From Actinomycetes bacterium (GTDB lineage Bacteria > Actinomycetota > Acidimicrobiia > Acidimicrobiales > RAAP-2), in contig JAJYDR010000028.1 of NCBI GenBank assembly GCA_021777285.1, positions 1 to 20,157 of the forward strand: DNA of 20,157 bases. The letters are read 5' to 3'. Positions 1 to 6,920 of this stretch are shown here, piece by piece; position 1 is the first letter of the stretch, and each line of letters opens with the position of its first letter. The position numbers and the translations under genes are program-made. Below the pieces are notes generated by a model that was not told the DNA's origin, made no database searches, and saw only the letters and a program-made list of their open reading frames with translations.

Positions 1-1
1 C

Positions 2-1147
2 AACGACCTCACGATGCGCTACACCGATGAAGCGTGCGCTCGATGGCCGGGCAACTCACGGATCCTGTCGTGCTCGCTGCCACTAAGCCGCTCCCCGCTA
101 AATCCGACCGAGTATTTCCGAGGCCTGCTTCCCGAAGGCCAGCACCTCCAGTATCTGGCCTCTCAGGCAAAGGTTGCAACTAGCGACCTGTTTAGCCTTC
201 TCGCCCGCTACGGACGCGACGTCGCTGGCGCCGTCGTAGTGTCCGCCGACGACCCCGCAAAACGAGCCGGCGACGCAATTCTCTACGATGGCGAAAGCCT
301 CGCCGATGAAGTCGCCGGCCTAGACGACCGACCGCTCGCGCTCTACGACGACAGTGAGCTCTCGCTTCCCGGCCTCCAAAACAAGCTTCTGCTGATCAAG
401 ACCGACGTCGGGTGGGCCCGACCGGTGGGTGGCCGCCCCTCGACACACATCCTCAAGGCCGAGGACCGTCGCTACCCCGGGCTCGTCACCATGGAACACG
501 CGGCAATGACCCTCGCCCGCCTACTTGGGTTGACGACCGTCGAGACGGAGATCATCAACCTCGGCGGGATCGACTGCATCATCGTGTCCCGCTTCGACCG
601 TGCTTTTGACGAAGTAGGCAAGCTTCACCGGATTCACCAAGAGGACATCGGTCAAGCCCTTGGAATGAACTCGCAGGCCAATCGTGGCCGGGCCAAGTAC
701 GAAAGCTACGGCGGACCGAGTCTTGCGAAGGTCGCCGGGCTCCTTGACCAGTGCGCAGCGTCACCAGAACGAGAACTGGCCCAGCTAGTACAGGCCGTAG
801 CGTTCACCGCAATCATAGGTAACGGCGATGCACACGCGAAGAACCTGAGCCTGCTCCACACCGAGCCAGGTGTTGTCAAGCTCGCCCCGCTGTATGACAC
901 CGTCCCGACTGTGCTGTGGCCGAAGCTCCCAGATCGCGCAGCGATGCACGTCAATGGCGTCACCGTTCTCAGCCGGGTCGCTCTCAGCGATGTAGTCGCC
1001 GAGGCGACGCGATGGCCGCTAGATCCGAACACAGCCGAAATGTCCGCCATCGGCGTCGCGAAAGGCGTCCTCAACGCACTTGACATGGTCCCAGGGAGTC
1101 TCGCCAAAACAATCGCCAAGCGCGCCGAGAAGTTCTTGAGCAACTGA
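2..1147 (+). CDS. hipA: HipA-family serine/threonine kinase toxin, 5' end outside window
   Basis: HipA kinases are toxins of type II toxin-antitoxin pairs that phosphorylate translation-related targets and are normally held by a HipB DNA-binding antitoxin. Visible here are the end of the N-terminal HipA domain (SCSLPLS and YFRGLLPEG), a nucleotide-binding stretch LPGLQNKLLLIK near residue 120 (counting from the ATG at 14), THILKAE, the catalytic loop GNGDAHAKN near residue 270 and the metal-binding YDTVP near 294. The frame is open to the left edge. The ATG at 14 would remove the first ~20-40 residues usual in the family, so the true start is probably outside the window, as would be any hipB partner. 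The kinase core looks intact. The gene belongs to the flanking older island, not to the copper island. Family call is firm; target is unknown. Confidence 0.85.
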   Translation, partial: NDLTMRYTDEACARWPGNSRILSCSLPLSRSPLNPTEYFRGLLPEGQHLQYLASQAKVATSDLFSLLARYGRDVAGAVVVSADDPAKRAGDAILYDGESLADEVAGLDDRPLALYDDSELSLPGLQNKLLLIKTDVGWARPVGGRPSTHILKAEDRRYPGLVTMEHAAMTLARLLGLTTVETEIINLGGIDCIIVSRFDRAFDEVGKLHRIHQEDIGQALGMNSQANRGRAKYESYGGPSLAKVAGLLDQCAASPERELAQLVQAVAFTAIIGNGDAHAKNLSLLHTEPGVVKLAPLYDTVPTVLWPKLPDRAAMHVNGVTVLSRVALSDVVAEATRWPLDPNTAEMSAIGVAKGVLNALDMVPGSLAKTIAKRAEKFLSN

Positions 1148-1205
1148 ATCAAGTCAGTACGAAGAAACGATGGGCCCAGTCCTCGAATCGGCTTGCACGA
1201 CCGAA

Positions 1206-1230
1206 GGACGCTGCTGTCGGTTTAGTTGAC
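1206..1230. repeat. Probable terminal sequence of an IS3-family element
   Basis: This stretch lies just beyond the stop codon of the transposase remnant at 1248-1469, where the right end of an IS3-type element is expected. Its core GGTTTAGTTGAC, preceded by GGAC-GCTGCTG, recurs as GGAC-TGCTG..GTTTAGTTGAC at 12968-12991. Read on the minus strand it is GTCAACTAAACC followed by a CAGCAGCGTCC block. The matching left end and any target duplication are absent, so this is a relic. Confidence 0.5.
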
Positions 1231-1247
1231 GTTTGCTTTCCATAGTC

Positions 1248-1469
1248 TCACGCCGCGACTTCCACTTCGTCAACGGCCTGAATCACGGCTTCAAACTCCA
1301 CAGACGTCATCTGTCCGAGACTGCGCTTGCGACGTCGACGGTGATCGGCCCGTTGGATCCACGTGACGATCTCCACACGAAGATCCTCTCGCGTCTCCCA
1401 CCTCTTCGTGCCGCGCACGTTGTCCTGCGACAGCGAGTGGAACGACTCCATGCACGCGTTGTCACCAGC
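1248..1469 (-). pseudogene. IS3-family transposase (OrfB) C-terminal fragment
   Basis: Only the last ~70 codons of a DDE transposase remain. Visible are DNACMESFHS, containing the final catalytic glutamate of the rve integrase core, then RWETREDLRVEIVTWI and the basic HRRRRKRSLGQMT..EFE ending typical of IS3-group OrfB proteins. The first two catalytic aspartates, OrfA and the left end are missing. The fragment is fused in frame to the N-terminus of a tyrosine integrase (next feature), giving a continuous 105-codon reading frame from an ATG at 1565. It cannot transpose by itself. The in-frame fusion is probably chance. Confidence 0.8.
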
Positions 1470-1622
1470 GGCGGCCACGCGCTGGGCGTCCTTCTTCGTT
1501 CCGCGCACGGTCTCACTGATCTGCACCGGGCGCTCGGCTTCGTCACGGCCCGCGAAGCCGTGCATCTCCCAGACACACGGCCGTCTCTCTCGTATCTCCG
1601 CCGCGCATCCCGACGGCGCGAA
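1470..1622 (-). pseudogene. Tyrosine integrase N-terminal fragment of an older island
   Basis: The translation IRERRP.VWE..GFAGRDEAERPVQISETVRGTKKDAQRVAA closely matches the N-terminus of the intact integrase at 18760-19929 (IRERRPGVWEVRGFAGKDETGRPVQVSRTVRGTRRDAQRVAA). All core-binding and catalytic parts are lost at a junction near 1470, where transposase sequence begins. The fragment has the same orientation and the same distance from an acyl-CoA dehydrogenase 3' end as the intact copy. It is therefore the dead integrase of a related island that used the same site. A degenerate version of the arm-type repeat, with one good decamer GTAGGGATGA at 1633-1642, lies between it and the attachment site. 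Confidence 0.85.
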
Positions 1623-1684
1623 TCAAGATGAAGTAGGGATGAAATTCGAAGAATAGCGCAAAGTCGGCTCGACCCCTGGGAGAG

Positions 1685-1756
1685 AAACCCTACTTGAGCA
1701 GGTGCTTTGCCACCACGACGCGCTGGATCTGGTTGGTGCCCTCGTAGATCTGGGTG
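1685..1756 (-). repeat. Left attachment site (attL), duplicate 3' end of acyl-CoA dehydrogenase
   Basis: These 72 bp match 20002-20073 with two differences (1711 C versus 20028 T; 1738 G versus 20055 A). On the minus strand they encode [21 protein letters not shown] and a TAG stop, the C-terminal end of acyl-CoA dehydrogenases. Both differences fall at third codon positions and are silent (GTG/GTA Val, GGC/GGT Gly). To the right the similarity stops abruptly, so this is not a gene but the left boundary of the 18.3-kb island. To the left lies the end of an older island. Confidence 0.92.
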
Positions 1757-1850
1757 TTCTGGCCAAACGGTCCACCCCATCCATAAAGCCTTTGTTTGTA
1801 TGGGAAGTCGTCCGCCACGTACACCCCGATAATGGCGTTTCGTCTGAATA

Positions 1851-1871
1851 GTAGGGATGAAGTAGGGATGA
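1851..1871. repeat. Left arm-type integrase site: two GTAGGGATGA decamers one base apart
   Basis: Two copies of GTAGGGATGA separated by a single A form a 21-bp unit found identically at 19940-19960, in the same orientation, near the other island end. It lies 95 bp inside the left attachment repeat. Placement near both ends is what is expected of arm-type sites bound by the N-terminal domain of a lambda-type integrase. Function is inferred. Confidence 0.7.
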
Positions 1872-1953
1872 CCCCGGCGTGCGGGTTCACCTCGGGGGCC
1901 CGACGTCTACAAACTCCGACTGGAGAATCGTCCATTGAGATTCGCAGCACCTC

Positions 1954-1971
1954 TGTGACATCTCCGTCACA
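1954..1971. promoter_or_regulatory. Inverted repeat TGTGAC-N6-GTCACA upstream of the ArsR-type gene
   Basis: A perfect 6-bp inverted repeat with a 6-bp spacer lies about 75 bp before the regulator start. The symmetry fits a dimeric regulator site. The spacing differs from the classical CRP site (TGTGA-N6-TCACA), so the binder cannot be named. Confidence 0.35.
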
Positions 1972-2000
1972 TAACGCGGGGCCGTGGAGCCTTCCACCGA

Positions 2001-2027
2001 CATATGCTTCATATCTGATCACATATG
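2001..2027. promoter_or_regulatory. Candidate ArsR/SmtB-type operator and promoter region
   Basis: An AT-rich block stands out in GC-rich DNA just before the regulator start. CATATCTGATCACATATG at 2010-2027 is an 18-bp palindrome with one mismatched pair, and a CATATG..CATAT repeat at 2001-2014 adjoins it. AT-rich imperfect palindromes of this kind next to the regulator's own promoter are typical of SmtB/CadC operators. The ribosome site GGAG (2035-2038) follows. Autoregulation is inferred. Confidence 0.55.
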
Positions 2028-2043
2028 CTGATTTGGAGATACC

Positions 2044-2448
2044 GTGGCTCAGACTCTCAGTTCGTTTGATGCCTGCAAGTCTCGAATGGTCGATCCAGAC
2101 CAGGTCGACGCAGTGCGTTCGTCGATGCCGCCAGATGACGTCGTCAGCCAACTCGCCGATACCTTCGACCTGCTCTCTGACCAAGGCAGGGTTCGGTTAT
2201 TAATCAGCCTGATTGGCCCCGACGAATTGTGTGTCTGTGACCTAGCTGCTGTAACGAATATGAGCGAATCTTCAGTCAGCCACGCACTCCGGCTGCTTCG
2301 CTCCAACCGAGTCGTGCAGGTACGCCGCTCCGGTCGAATGAGCTATTACCGCTTGGCCGACTCCCACGTGCGGATGCTGATCGGCCTCGGTCTGGAACAC
2401 GCTGGTCACGTCCTTGTTACAACTCCGCGCGGACGTTCGATACCGTGA
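2044..2448 (+). CDS. ArsR/SmtB-family metal-responsive repressor, CadC-like
   Basis: A winged-helix repressor of 134 residues that should leave its operator when it binds a soft or borderline divalent metal. The HTH is near residues 66-86 (DLAAVTNMSESSVSHALRLLR), followed by the wing VVQVRRSGRMSYYRL. Two metal sites can be read. The alpha-3 site is ELCVCDL (Cys63, Cys65), with Cys11 as possible N-terminal partner, as in CadC. The alpha-5 site is Asp106, His108, His119 and His122, with the spacing of SmtB/CadC. The GTG start at 2044 is supported by GGAG six bases upstream; an internal ATG at codon 15 would lose Cys11. The stop overlaps the start of the next gene (GTGA), a zinc/cadmium-type CDF exporter, which fits a Cd/Pb/Zn sensor. 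Family is firm, exact metal inferred. Confidence 0.9.
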   Translation: MAQTLSSFDACKSRMVDPDQVDAVRSSMPPDDVVSQLADTFDLLSDQGRVRLLISLIGPDELCVCDLAAVTNMSESSVSHALRLLRSNRVVQVRRSGRMSYYRLADSHVRMLIGLGLEHAGHVLVTTPRGRSIP

Positions 2449-3401
2449 TCGACAATCGCGAGCGCGACCACGACCGCGGCCCCGGTGGAGACAGTGACGT
2501 TGCACACGGCCACGGGATGGTTGCTGATGCCGATGTTCGCTATCTGACAGTCGCGTTCGCGTTGATCGTTGGGTTCATGATCGTCGAGGTCACCGCCGCT
2601 GTCGCGGCAGGGTCCTTGGCGCTACTGGCTGACGCCGGGCACATGCTCGTTGATGCCGGCGCCCTCGGAGCGTCACTGTGGGTGGCGCGCCTGTCTACCC
2701 GACCGGCCGTGGGGAAGTGGAGTTACGGCTTCAAGCGAGCCGAGATTCTCTCCGCCGCAGGAAACGGCCTCACGCTGCTGGTCGTCGCGGCGTTGGTTGC
2801 GGTCGAGTCGGTACACCGCCTGGTCCACCCATCCAACGTCGAGGGCAGCGTCATCGTGATCGTCGCTCTGCTCGGAGTCGCGATCAATGTGATCGCAGCG
2901 TGGGTGTTGGCAAAGGCGAACCGCTCGAATCTCAACGTAGAGGGTTCGTTTCAGCACATCCTCACAGACCTGTACGCGTTCATCGCAACAGCTATCTCTG
3001 GCGTGGTCATCCTCGTCACCGGATTTGAACGTGCGGACGCCATCGCTTCTCTCATCGTGGTTGGCCTCATGCTCAAAGCCGCATGGAGATTGCTGAAAGC
3101 CTCCGGACGGGTGTTGCTCGAGGCGGCGCCCGATAATGTCGACCTCGATGAAGTGCGCGTCCATCTTCGCGAAGTCGAGCACGTTCTCGACATCCACGAC
3201 TTACATGCGTGGACCATCTCATCTCGCCTCCCAGCGCTCTCCGCACATGTGACCGTCAGCGATACGTGCTTCACTGACGGAAGCATCCCACCCATTCTCG
3301 ACGCGCTGCAGACGTGCCTTATCGGGCACTTCGACCTCGAACACAGCACGTTCCAAGTCGAACCAGTTGGACACTTAGAACACGAAATAGGTGCGCACTG
3401 A
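2445..3401 (+). CDS. Cation diffusion facilitator, CzcD/ZitB type
   Basis: A proton-coupled exporter of Zn, Cd or Co, 318 residues. The N-terminus has scattered histidines (HGHG at 21-24). Six hydrophobic segments follow. The intramembrane metal site is visible as ADAGHMLVDAG (His66, Asp70) and HILTDLYAF (His171, Asp175), the HxxxD pairs of the zinc-type CDF group. A cytoplasmic domain from about residue 225 contains DIHDLHAWTISS, characteristic of the CzcD branch. The GTG start overlaps the repressor stop and the stop overlaps the next ATG (TGATG), so the three genes are translationally coupled and presumably under the ArsR-type repressor. Length and motifs are complete. Confidence 0.93.
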   Translation: MIDNRERDHDRGPGGDSDVAHGHGMVADADVRYLTVAFALIVGFMIVEVTAAVAAGSLALLADAGHMLVDAGALGASLWVARLSTRPAVGKWSYGFKRAEILSAAGNGLTLLVVAALVAVESVHRLVHPSNVEGSVIVIVALLGVAINVIAAWVLAKANRSNLNVEGSFQHILTDLYAFIATAISGVVILVTGFERADAIASLIVVGLMLKAAWRLLKASGRVLLEAAPDNVDLDEVRVHLREVEHVLDIHDLHAWTISSRLPALSAHVTVSDTCFTDGSIPPILDALQTCLIGHFDLEHSTFQVEPVGHLEHEIGAH

Positions 3402-4060
3402 TGGCGCGGGCCGACTCGAGGCTGACTGGTCCCCGTCTCGCTCGGCGATCGCTCGGCGTCGAGTTTCTAACTATTGGGTGGAACGTCATCGAAGCAGCCG
3501 TGGCTGTTGTGAGCGGCGTGATTGCGGCCTCCGTGGCCTTGACGGCGTTCGGAATCGACTCAGGGATCGAACTGGTCAGCGCCGCGATCGTCGCCGTTCG
3601 TCTGCGATCGCTGATCGTCACCAAAGAGACGAACGAAGAAAAAGAGCGTCGAGCGCTACGAGTCGTTGCGGTATGTTTCTACGCTCTCGCCGTGTACGTC
3701 CTCGTCGATGCTACGCTGACCTTGTCGAGTGGCGAGCATCCTGCTGCGAGCCCGATCGGTATCGGAGTCACTGCTGCGGCTCTCGTCGTGATGCCAGCTT
3801 TGGCAGCCGCCAAACGTCACCTCGCTAATCGTTTCGATGCTGATCGGTTGTCGGGATTCGCCACCATTCTGCGAGCGGATGCCGCCGAAACTGCACTGTG
3901 TGCCGTCCTCGCCGGCACCACCTTGCTCGGACTCGGACTTAATGCGCTCTTCGGGTGGTGGTGGGCTGACCCCACCGCCAGTTTGGTGGTCGTATATTTC
4001 GCCGTCAATGAAGGACGTGAGGCGTGGCGCGGTGAACTCGTCTGTGCCGACGACGACTGA
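3401..4060 (+). CDS. Short CDF-superfamily cation transporter without C-terminal domain
   Basis: A 219-residue membrane protein with about five to six hydrophobic segments, starting at an ATG that overlaps the preceding stop. Its frame is open further upstream inside the previous gene, but the overlap fixes the likely start. Motifs resemble the short cation transporter group of the CDF superfamily: AFGIDSGIELVSA in the second segment, ILRADAAETALCA in the fifth and WWADPTASLVV in the last. The usual cytoplasmic metal-binding domain is absent. The HxxxD pairs of the larger neighbour are replaced by Asp/Glu-rich versions, so substrate may differ. Placed last in the ArsR-CDF operon, it could be a second exporter or a partner. 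Substrate unknown. Confidence 0.8.
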   Translation: MARADSRLTGPRLARRSLGVEFLTIGWNVIEAAVAVVSGVIAASVALTAFGIDSGIELVSAAIVAVRLRSLIVTKETNEEKERRALRVVAVCFYALAVYVLVDATLTLSSGEHPAASPIGIGVTAAALVVMPALAAAKRHLANRFDADRLSGFATILRADAAETALCAVLAGTTLLGLGLNALFGWWWADPTASLVVVYFAVNEGREAWRGELVCADDD

Positions 4061-4089
4061 CGATAGACAGGCCGTGAGTTGGACGCGGT

Positions 4090-4239
4090 CTAGTTGGTGT
4101 CGGAGGCCTGACGCGACAGTTCTGCCACCGCGCACTGGGGATTTGAGGCAGATCCGTTCTGGTTGGTGACCTGGATGGTGTCGGAGGCGGGACTCTGACG
4201 CTCACCAGCGGCAAGAGTTCCACTTGGGCCGTCGGCCAT
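4090..4239 (-). CDS. Small hypothetical protein, 49 aa
   Basis: The reading frame begins at an ATG preceded by a near-ideal ribosome site (AGGAGG at 4252-4247, seven bases before the start), much stronger than at most genes here. The product is hydrophilic, rich in Ser, Ala, Gln and Asn, with one cysteine (Cys36) and no membrane segment. It contains a repeated tetrapeptide ASDT (residues 18-21 and 45-48), matched by a repeated GGTGTCGGAGGC at DNA level. It lies between the tail ends of the CDF operon and the YHS permease. I recognise no family. Coding is supported mainly by the ribosome site. Confidence 0.45.
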   Translation of the reverse strand: MADGPSGTLAAGERQSPASDTIQVTNQNGSASNPQCAVAELSRQASDTN

Positions 4240-4545
4240 GGCAGTCCCTCCTCGTTGGTCGTGAGAACGCCATAACGCGCTCCTGTTACGACCGGGATCC
4301 ACTGACGAAGAGCGAGACGCGTGAACCGCTCGACTACTTCGCTATTGTTGCCCCAACCGCGGAAGCCACTCACGACGGTCAGCGTGCTCGAATCACTGCG
4401 GACCCCTGGTGACCACAGAGACGGGGTGATGGCTAAATGAACACCTCATTGGTGGCGATTTAGAAATGACTGCCCATACCCACGGAGGCCGCATGCTCGA
4501 TCATTGTCTCCCCACTTTGGGCGACTCAATCCTCGCGCCCGCCCG
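4240..4545. other. Intergenic stretch between the small ORF and the permease 3' end
   Basis: About 300 bp with no convincing gene. It should contain the promoter of the leftward 49-aa ORF, but no clear -10/-35 pair was recognised. A GGAGG followed by ATG at 4493 on the plus strand opens a frame that runs antisense through the YHS coding end and has no recognisable domain, so it is not called. No clear intrinsic terminator was seen. Confidence 0.5.
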
Positions 4546-6039
4546 CTACACCGTCGTGGTGAATCTCTCCGGGTCCTGGTCGAATTTCTCGGCACATCCT
4601 ACGTTGCAGAACCAAAAGTCGAGTTCGTCATGCAGGCGATGCGCGGCTGCCGTCGACGGAAAAACTGTCATGCCGCAGACCGGGTCGACTGTGATCACGT
4701 GTTCTTGGTCGACTTGGTCCGTCGACCTGGGACCCCGACCCTTCTCCACGAATTGCTCCGGGTCGGCGTCGAACTGGTCACTGCAGCGGTCAGCGCAGAA
4801 GTAGTACTTGGTGCCGGCGTGAGATGACTGAGCTGGTGCGTCAGTCGTCCTGACCTGCATCCCGCACACCGGATCAATGGCGTAGCCCTCACCGCCGCCG
4901 AAGCGAACTCGATTGCGCGCCAGCCACCACACCCCAGCCGCGATTGCCAGGAAGGCGACGTTGAGGAACGTTGTGTAGTTCCACTCGAAATGTGCCACGG
5001 CCACGGTTACCGGTCGCCGCGTCGGCACTGCGCCGAGGGCGTCGAAGACGACTTGGGTGATCAAGCCGGCGATTGACATCACCGCGTAGAAGACCGCAAC
5101 CATCCGCAGAGTCATTCTCCAGCCGTAGTATTTGCGATATATCAGGATGAGCGGCATCGTGATCAAGTCCGCGAAGATAAAGGCGATCACGCCGCCGAAC
5201 GAAATGCCGCCCGACCAGAGCGCCGCCGCGAGCGGCACGTTGCCAATCGAGCACACCCAGCTGATGATCGCGATGAGTGGCCCGATAAGAGCGTTCTCAA
5301 GGCTGGTCCAGAAACCGTGCCCGTGGAGGAACAGGGCGTTCCATACATGGGTCGGCACGAGCACAGCGAGAAACCCGGCAACGCCGTAACCAATGACGAG
5401 CTCCTTGCGGAGCATCGTCGCGTCTGCCACGGCGTAGCTCGACGCATCCGACCAGGCGGCCAATGAACGGAGCTTCGAGATCCCCGGTTCCGCATCGAGC
5501 TGCTCTTGGCGCTCGGAGCTCACCATCGTCGTGGCGTCGTGGTCGTGTCCCTGACGCGACGCGCCGCGGACACGACCGCGCGCCCGCGTGACCGCCGGCG
5601 CGGTGAACGCCAGCCCACCCGCGAAGGCGAGCAGCACGATCATGATGGGGCCGCCGACGAACTCCGCGGCGGCGAACTGCCAACCGAGCAACACCAGTAT
5701 GACGATCCCCAACTCGACCACCAGGTTTGTGGAGGCGAACATGAAGATCATCGAACTGGTGAAGTCGGCGCCCTTGGCGAACAGCGACTTGGTCATCGCT
5801 GAGGCGGCGTACGAGCAACTCGACGACACCATCCCGTAGCCCGAGGCACGGACAACGGCCGCGGGTCGATGCGAACCGAGCTTGGCGCGCATCTGGTCCT
5901 TCGAGACGAACGCCTGAACGACTCCGGACAACACGAAGCCCAAGACGAGCGCCCAGAGCGTCTCCCAGAACATGAAGAAACCCTCACGCAGGCTCCGTCC
6001 CACGTCGACGAAGACGGACGCGGTGGCCAGCCAGGTCAT
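4546..6039 (-). CDS. ArsP/DUF318-type permease fused to two C-terminal YHS domains
   Basis: A 497-residue membrane protein. The first ~370 residues form a predicted permease of the ArsP_1 (DUF318) family in two halves. These contain GYGMVSSSCSYAASAMTKSLFAKGADFTSS-type and ISWVCSIGNVPLAAALWSGG-type conserved segments, each with a cysteine in a helix. A cytosolic loop near 155-200 contains HDHD. The tail carries two YHS domains, roughly 389-430 (DPVCGMQV..YYFCADRCSDQFDADPEQF) and 452-494 (DPVCGMTV..FWFCNVGCAEKFDQDPERF). Each has the metal-binding Cys of CGM plus a CxxxC pair. YHS domains often accompany copper or mercury transporters. The ATG overlaps the upstream csoR stop (ATGA). Copper export or sequestration is likely from context, but the transported species is not proven. 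Confidence 0.85.
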   Translation of the reverse strand: MTWLATASVFVDVGRSLREGFFMFWETLWALVLGFVLSGVVQAFVSKDQMRAKLGSHRPAAVVRASGYGMVSSSCSYAASAMTKSLFAKGADFTSSMIFMFASTNLVVELGIVILVLLGWQFAAAEFVGGPIMIVLLAFAGGLAFTAPAVTRARGRVRGASRQGHDHDATTMVSSERQEQLDAEPGISKLRSLAAWSDASSYAVADATMLRKELVIGYGVAGFLAVLVPTHVWNALFLHGHGFWTSLENALIGPLIAIISWVCSIGNVPLAAALWSGGISFGGVIAFIFADLITMPLILIYRKYYGWRMTLRMVAVFYAVMSIAGLITQVVFDALGAVPTRRPVTVAVAHFEWNYTTFLNVAFLAIAAGVWWLARNRVRFGGGEGYAIDPVCGMQVRTTDAPAQSSHAGTKYYFCADRCSDQFDADPEQFVEKGRGPRSTDQVDQEHVITVDPVCGMTVFPSTAAAHRLHDELDFWFCNVGCAEKFDQDPERFTTTV

Positions 6040-6323
6040 GACTTGACCAACCGGGCGATGGCTTGTGATGCTTCGCGGAGCTTGGCCTCCTTCTCCTCCC
6101 CGCCGGCCTTAACCGCGTTGACTACGCAGTGCGCCATGTGTTCATCGAGCAGGTGCAGCGCGACACCCTGCAACGCGCGGGTGGCCGCCGAGATCTGTTC
6201 GAGGACCTCGATGCAGTAGCGGTCATGCTCGATCATCTTGTGGATTCCCCGGACCTGGCCCTCGACCTTCTTCAGCCGGGCCAGGACCGCCGACTTGTCG
6301 TCGGCGTAGCCTCGTGTCGTCAT
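6036..6323 (-). CDS. csoR: CsoR-family copper-sensing repressor (leftward operon)
   Basis: A 95-residue all-helical DUF156/CsoR repressor that binds DNA as a tetramer and releases it on binding Cu(I). The copper ligands Cys37, His62 and Cys66 are all present, with the exact 25- and 4-residue spacing of Mycobacterium CsoR (DRYC..EHMAHC). This separates it from the persulfide sensor CstR, which has Cys at the second position. It follows the cupredoxin gene after 48 bp and its stop overlaps the permease start, so it is the third of four genes in the leftward operon. No CsoR operator is visible in the 48-bp gap. Control is expected from the operator at 7203-7217. Its relation to the second CsoR (45% or so similar by eye) is an open question. 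Confidence 0.92.
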   Translation of the reverse strand: MTTRGYADDKSAVLARLKKVEGQVRGIHKMIEHDRYCIEVLEQISAATRALQGVALHLLDEHMAHCVVNAVKAGGEEKEAKLREASQAIARLVKS

Positions 6324-6371
6324 GTTGTTGGGCCCCTCTCGCCTACGATCATGCTGCCGTCAAACTAATTG

Positions 6372-6920
6372 CTATCTGACACTGAGCGTCGTGAACATTC
6401 CGTTGGCGTAGTGCCATGGCTCGTCGCAGAGCAACTCGTAGTTGCCCGGGGCGAGGTGCACCGTCACCCAGCTCGTCGCCCCCGGTGAGATTCCCTTGCC
6501 TGCGCCACGCCCACAGGAGGTTGACGCCTCGCCGAGGCTCCCCGCCTCGTCGATCTTGCCGTCGCTCCCGACGGCTCGCGTACCCATGCCGTCGGCGGAA
6601 GCGGGCAGTACCAACAGCTCGTGGTTGAGAGCACCGGTGTTCGTCGCGATGAACGTGACCGCTCCGCTGGGGACCGAATTGGGCGAGGCAGTGACCGACA
6701 CCATCATCAGGTTGCCCCCACCCATCATCATTCCGCCTCGATCGGTCAGGTTCACCTTGACGACCGCGCCCTCGGGGTTACGGGGGGCGCAGCTCGCTAG
6801 TGTCAGGCGCTGGCCCTCGTCGTGACGAGCTTGGACGTTGGCTACTGCGACGAACGTCCCGAGGGACAGCAGTCCCACGGCCCCGATGATGACGAACAGA
6901 CCGGCACCTCGCTTGGTCAC
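6372..6920 (-). CDS. Membrane-anchored cupredoxin with rusticyanin-like ligand spacing
   Basis: A 182-residue blue-copper type protein. Residues ~7-28 form a signal or anchor helix. The rest is exported. Type-1 copper ligands can be read as His100 (TGALNHELLV), Cys165, His170 and Met175 in LLCDEPWHYANGM. The Cys-x4-His-x4-Met spacing is that of rusticyanin/sulfocyanin-type proteins and longer than in plastocyanin. A Met-rich loop (GGMMMGGGNLMM, about 62-73) may bind extra Cu(I), and Cys44 and Cys136 are additional. The ATG overlaps the stop of the upstream SHOCT gene. Context points to copper scavenging or buffering outside the membrane rather than iron respiration, since no respiratory genes adjoin. 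Confidence 0.85.
   Translation of the reverse strand: MTKRGAGLFVIIGAVGLLSLGTFVAVANVQARHDEGQRLTLASCAPRNPEGAVVKVNLTDRGGMMMGGGNLMMVSVTASPNSVPSGAVTFIATNTGALNHELLVLPASADGMGTRAVGSDGKIDEAGSLGEASTSCGRGAGKGISPGATSWVTVHLAPGNYELLCDEPWHYANGMFTTLSVR

Noticed and set aside
1954..1971. CRP/FNR-type site
   Set aside because: TGTGA and TCACA are separated by 8 bases, not the 6 of the CRP consensus; kept only as an inverted repeat of unknown binder.
1757..2184. Long minus-strand frame extending the dehydrogenase tail upstream of attL
   Set aside because: Beyond the 72-bp repeat it shows no resemblance to acyl-CoA dehydrogenase and runs antisense to the repressor promoter and gene.
4005..4373. Minus-strand 122-codon frame overlapping the 49-aa ORF
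   Set aside because: No ribosome site or recognisable motif, and it runs antisense into the CDF gene end; the other frame has the strong ribosome site.
4466..4827. Plus-strand frames starting near a GGAGG-ATG at 4493
   Set aside because: They run antisense to the YHS domains of the permease, and their residues reflect the complement of conserved codons.
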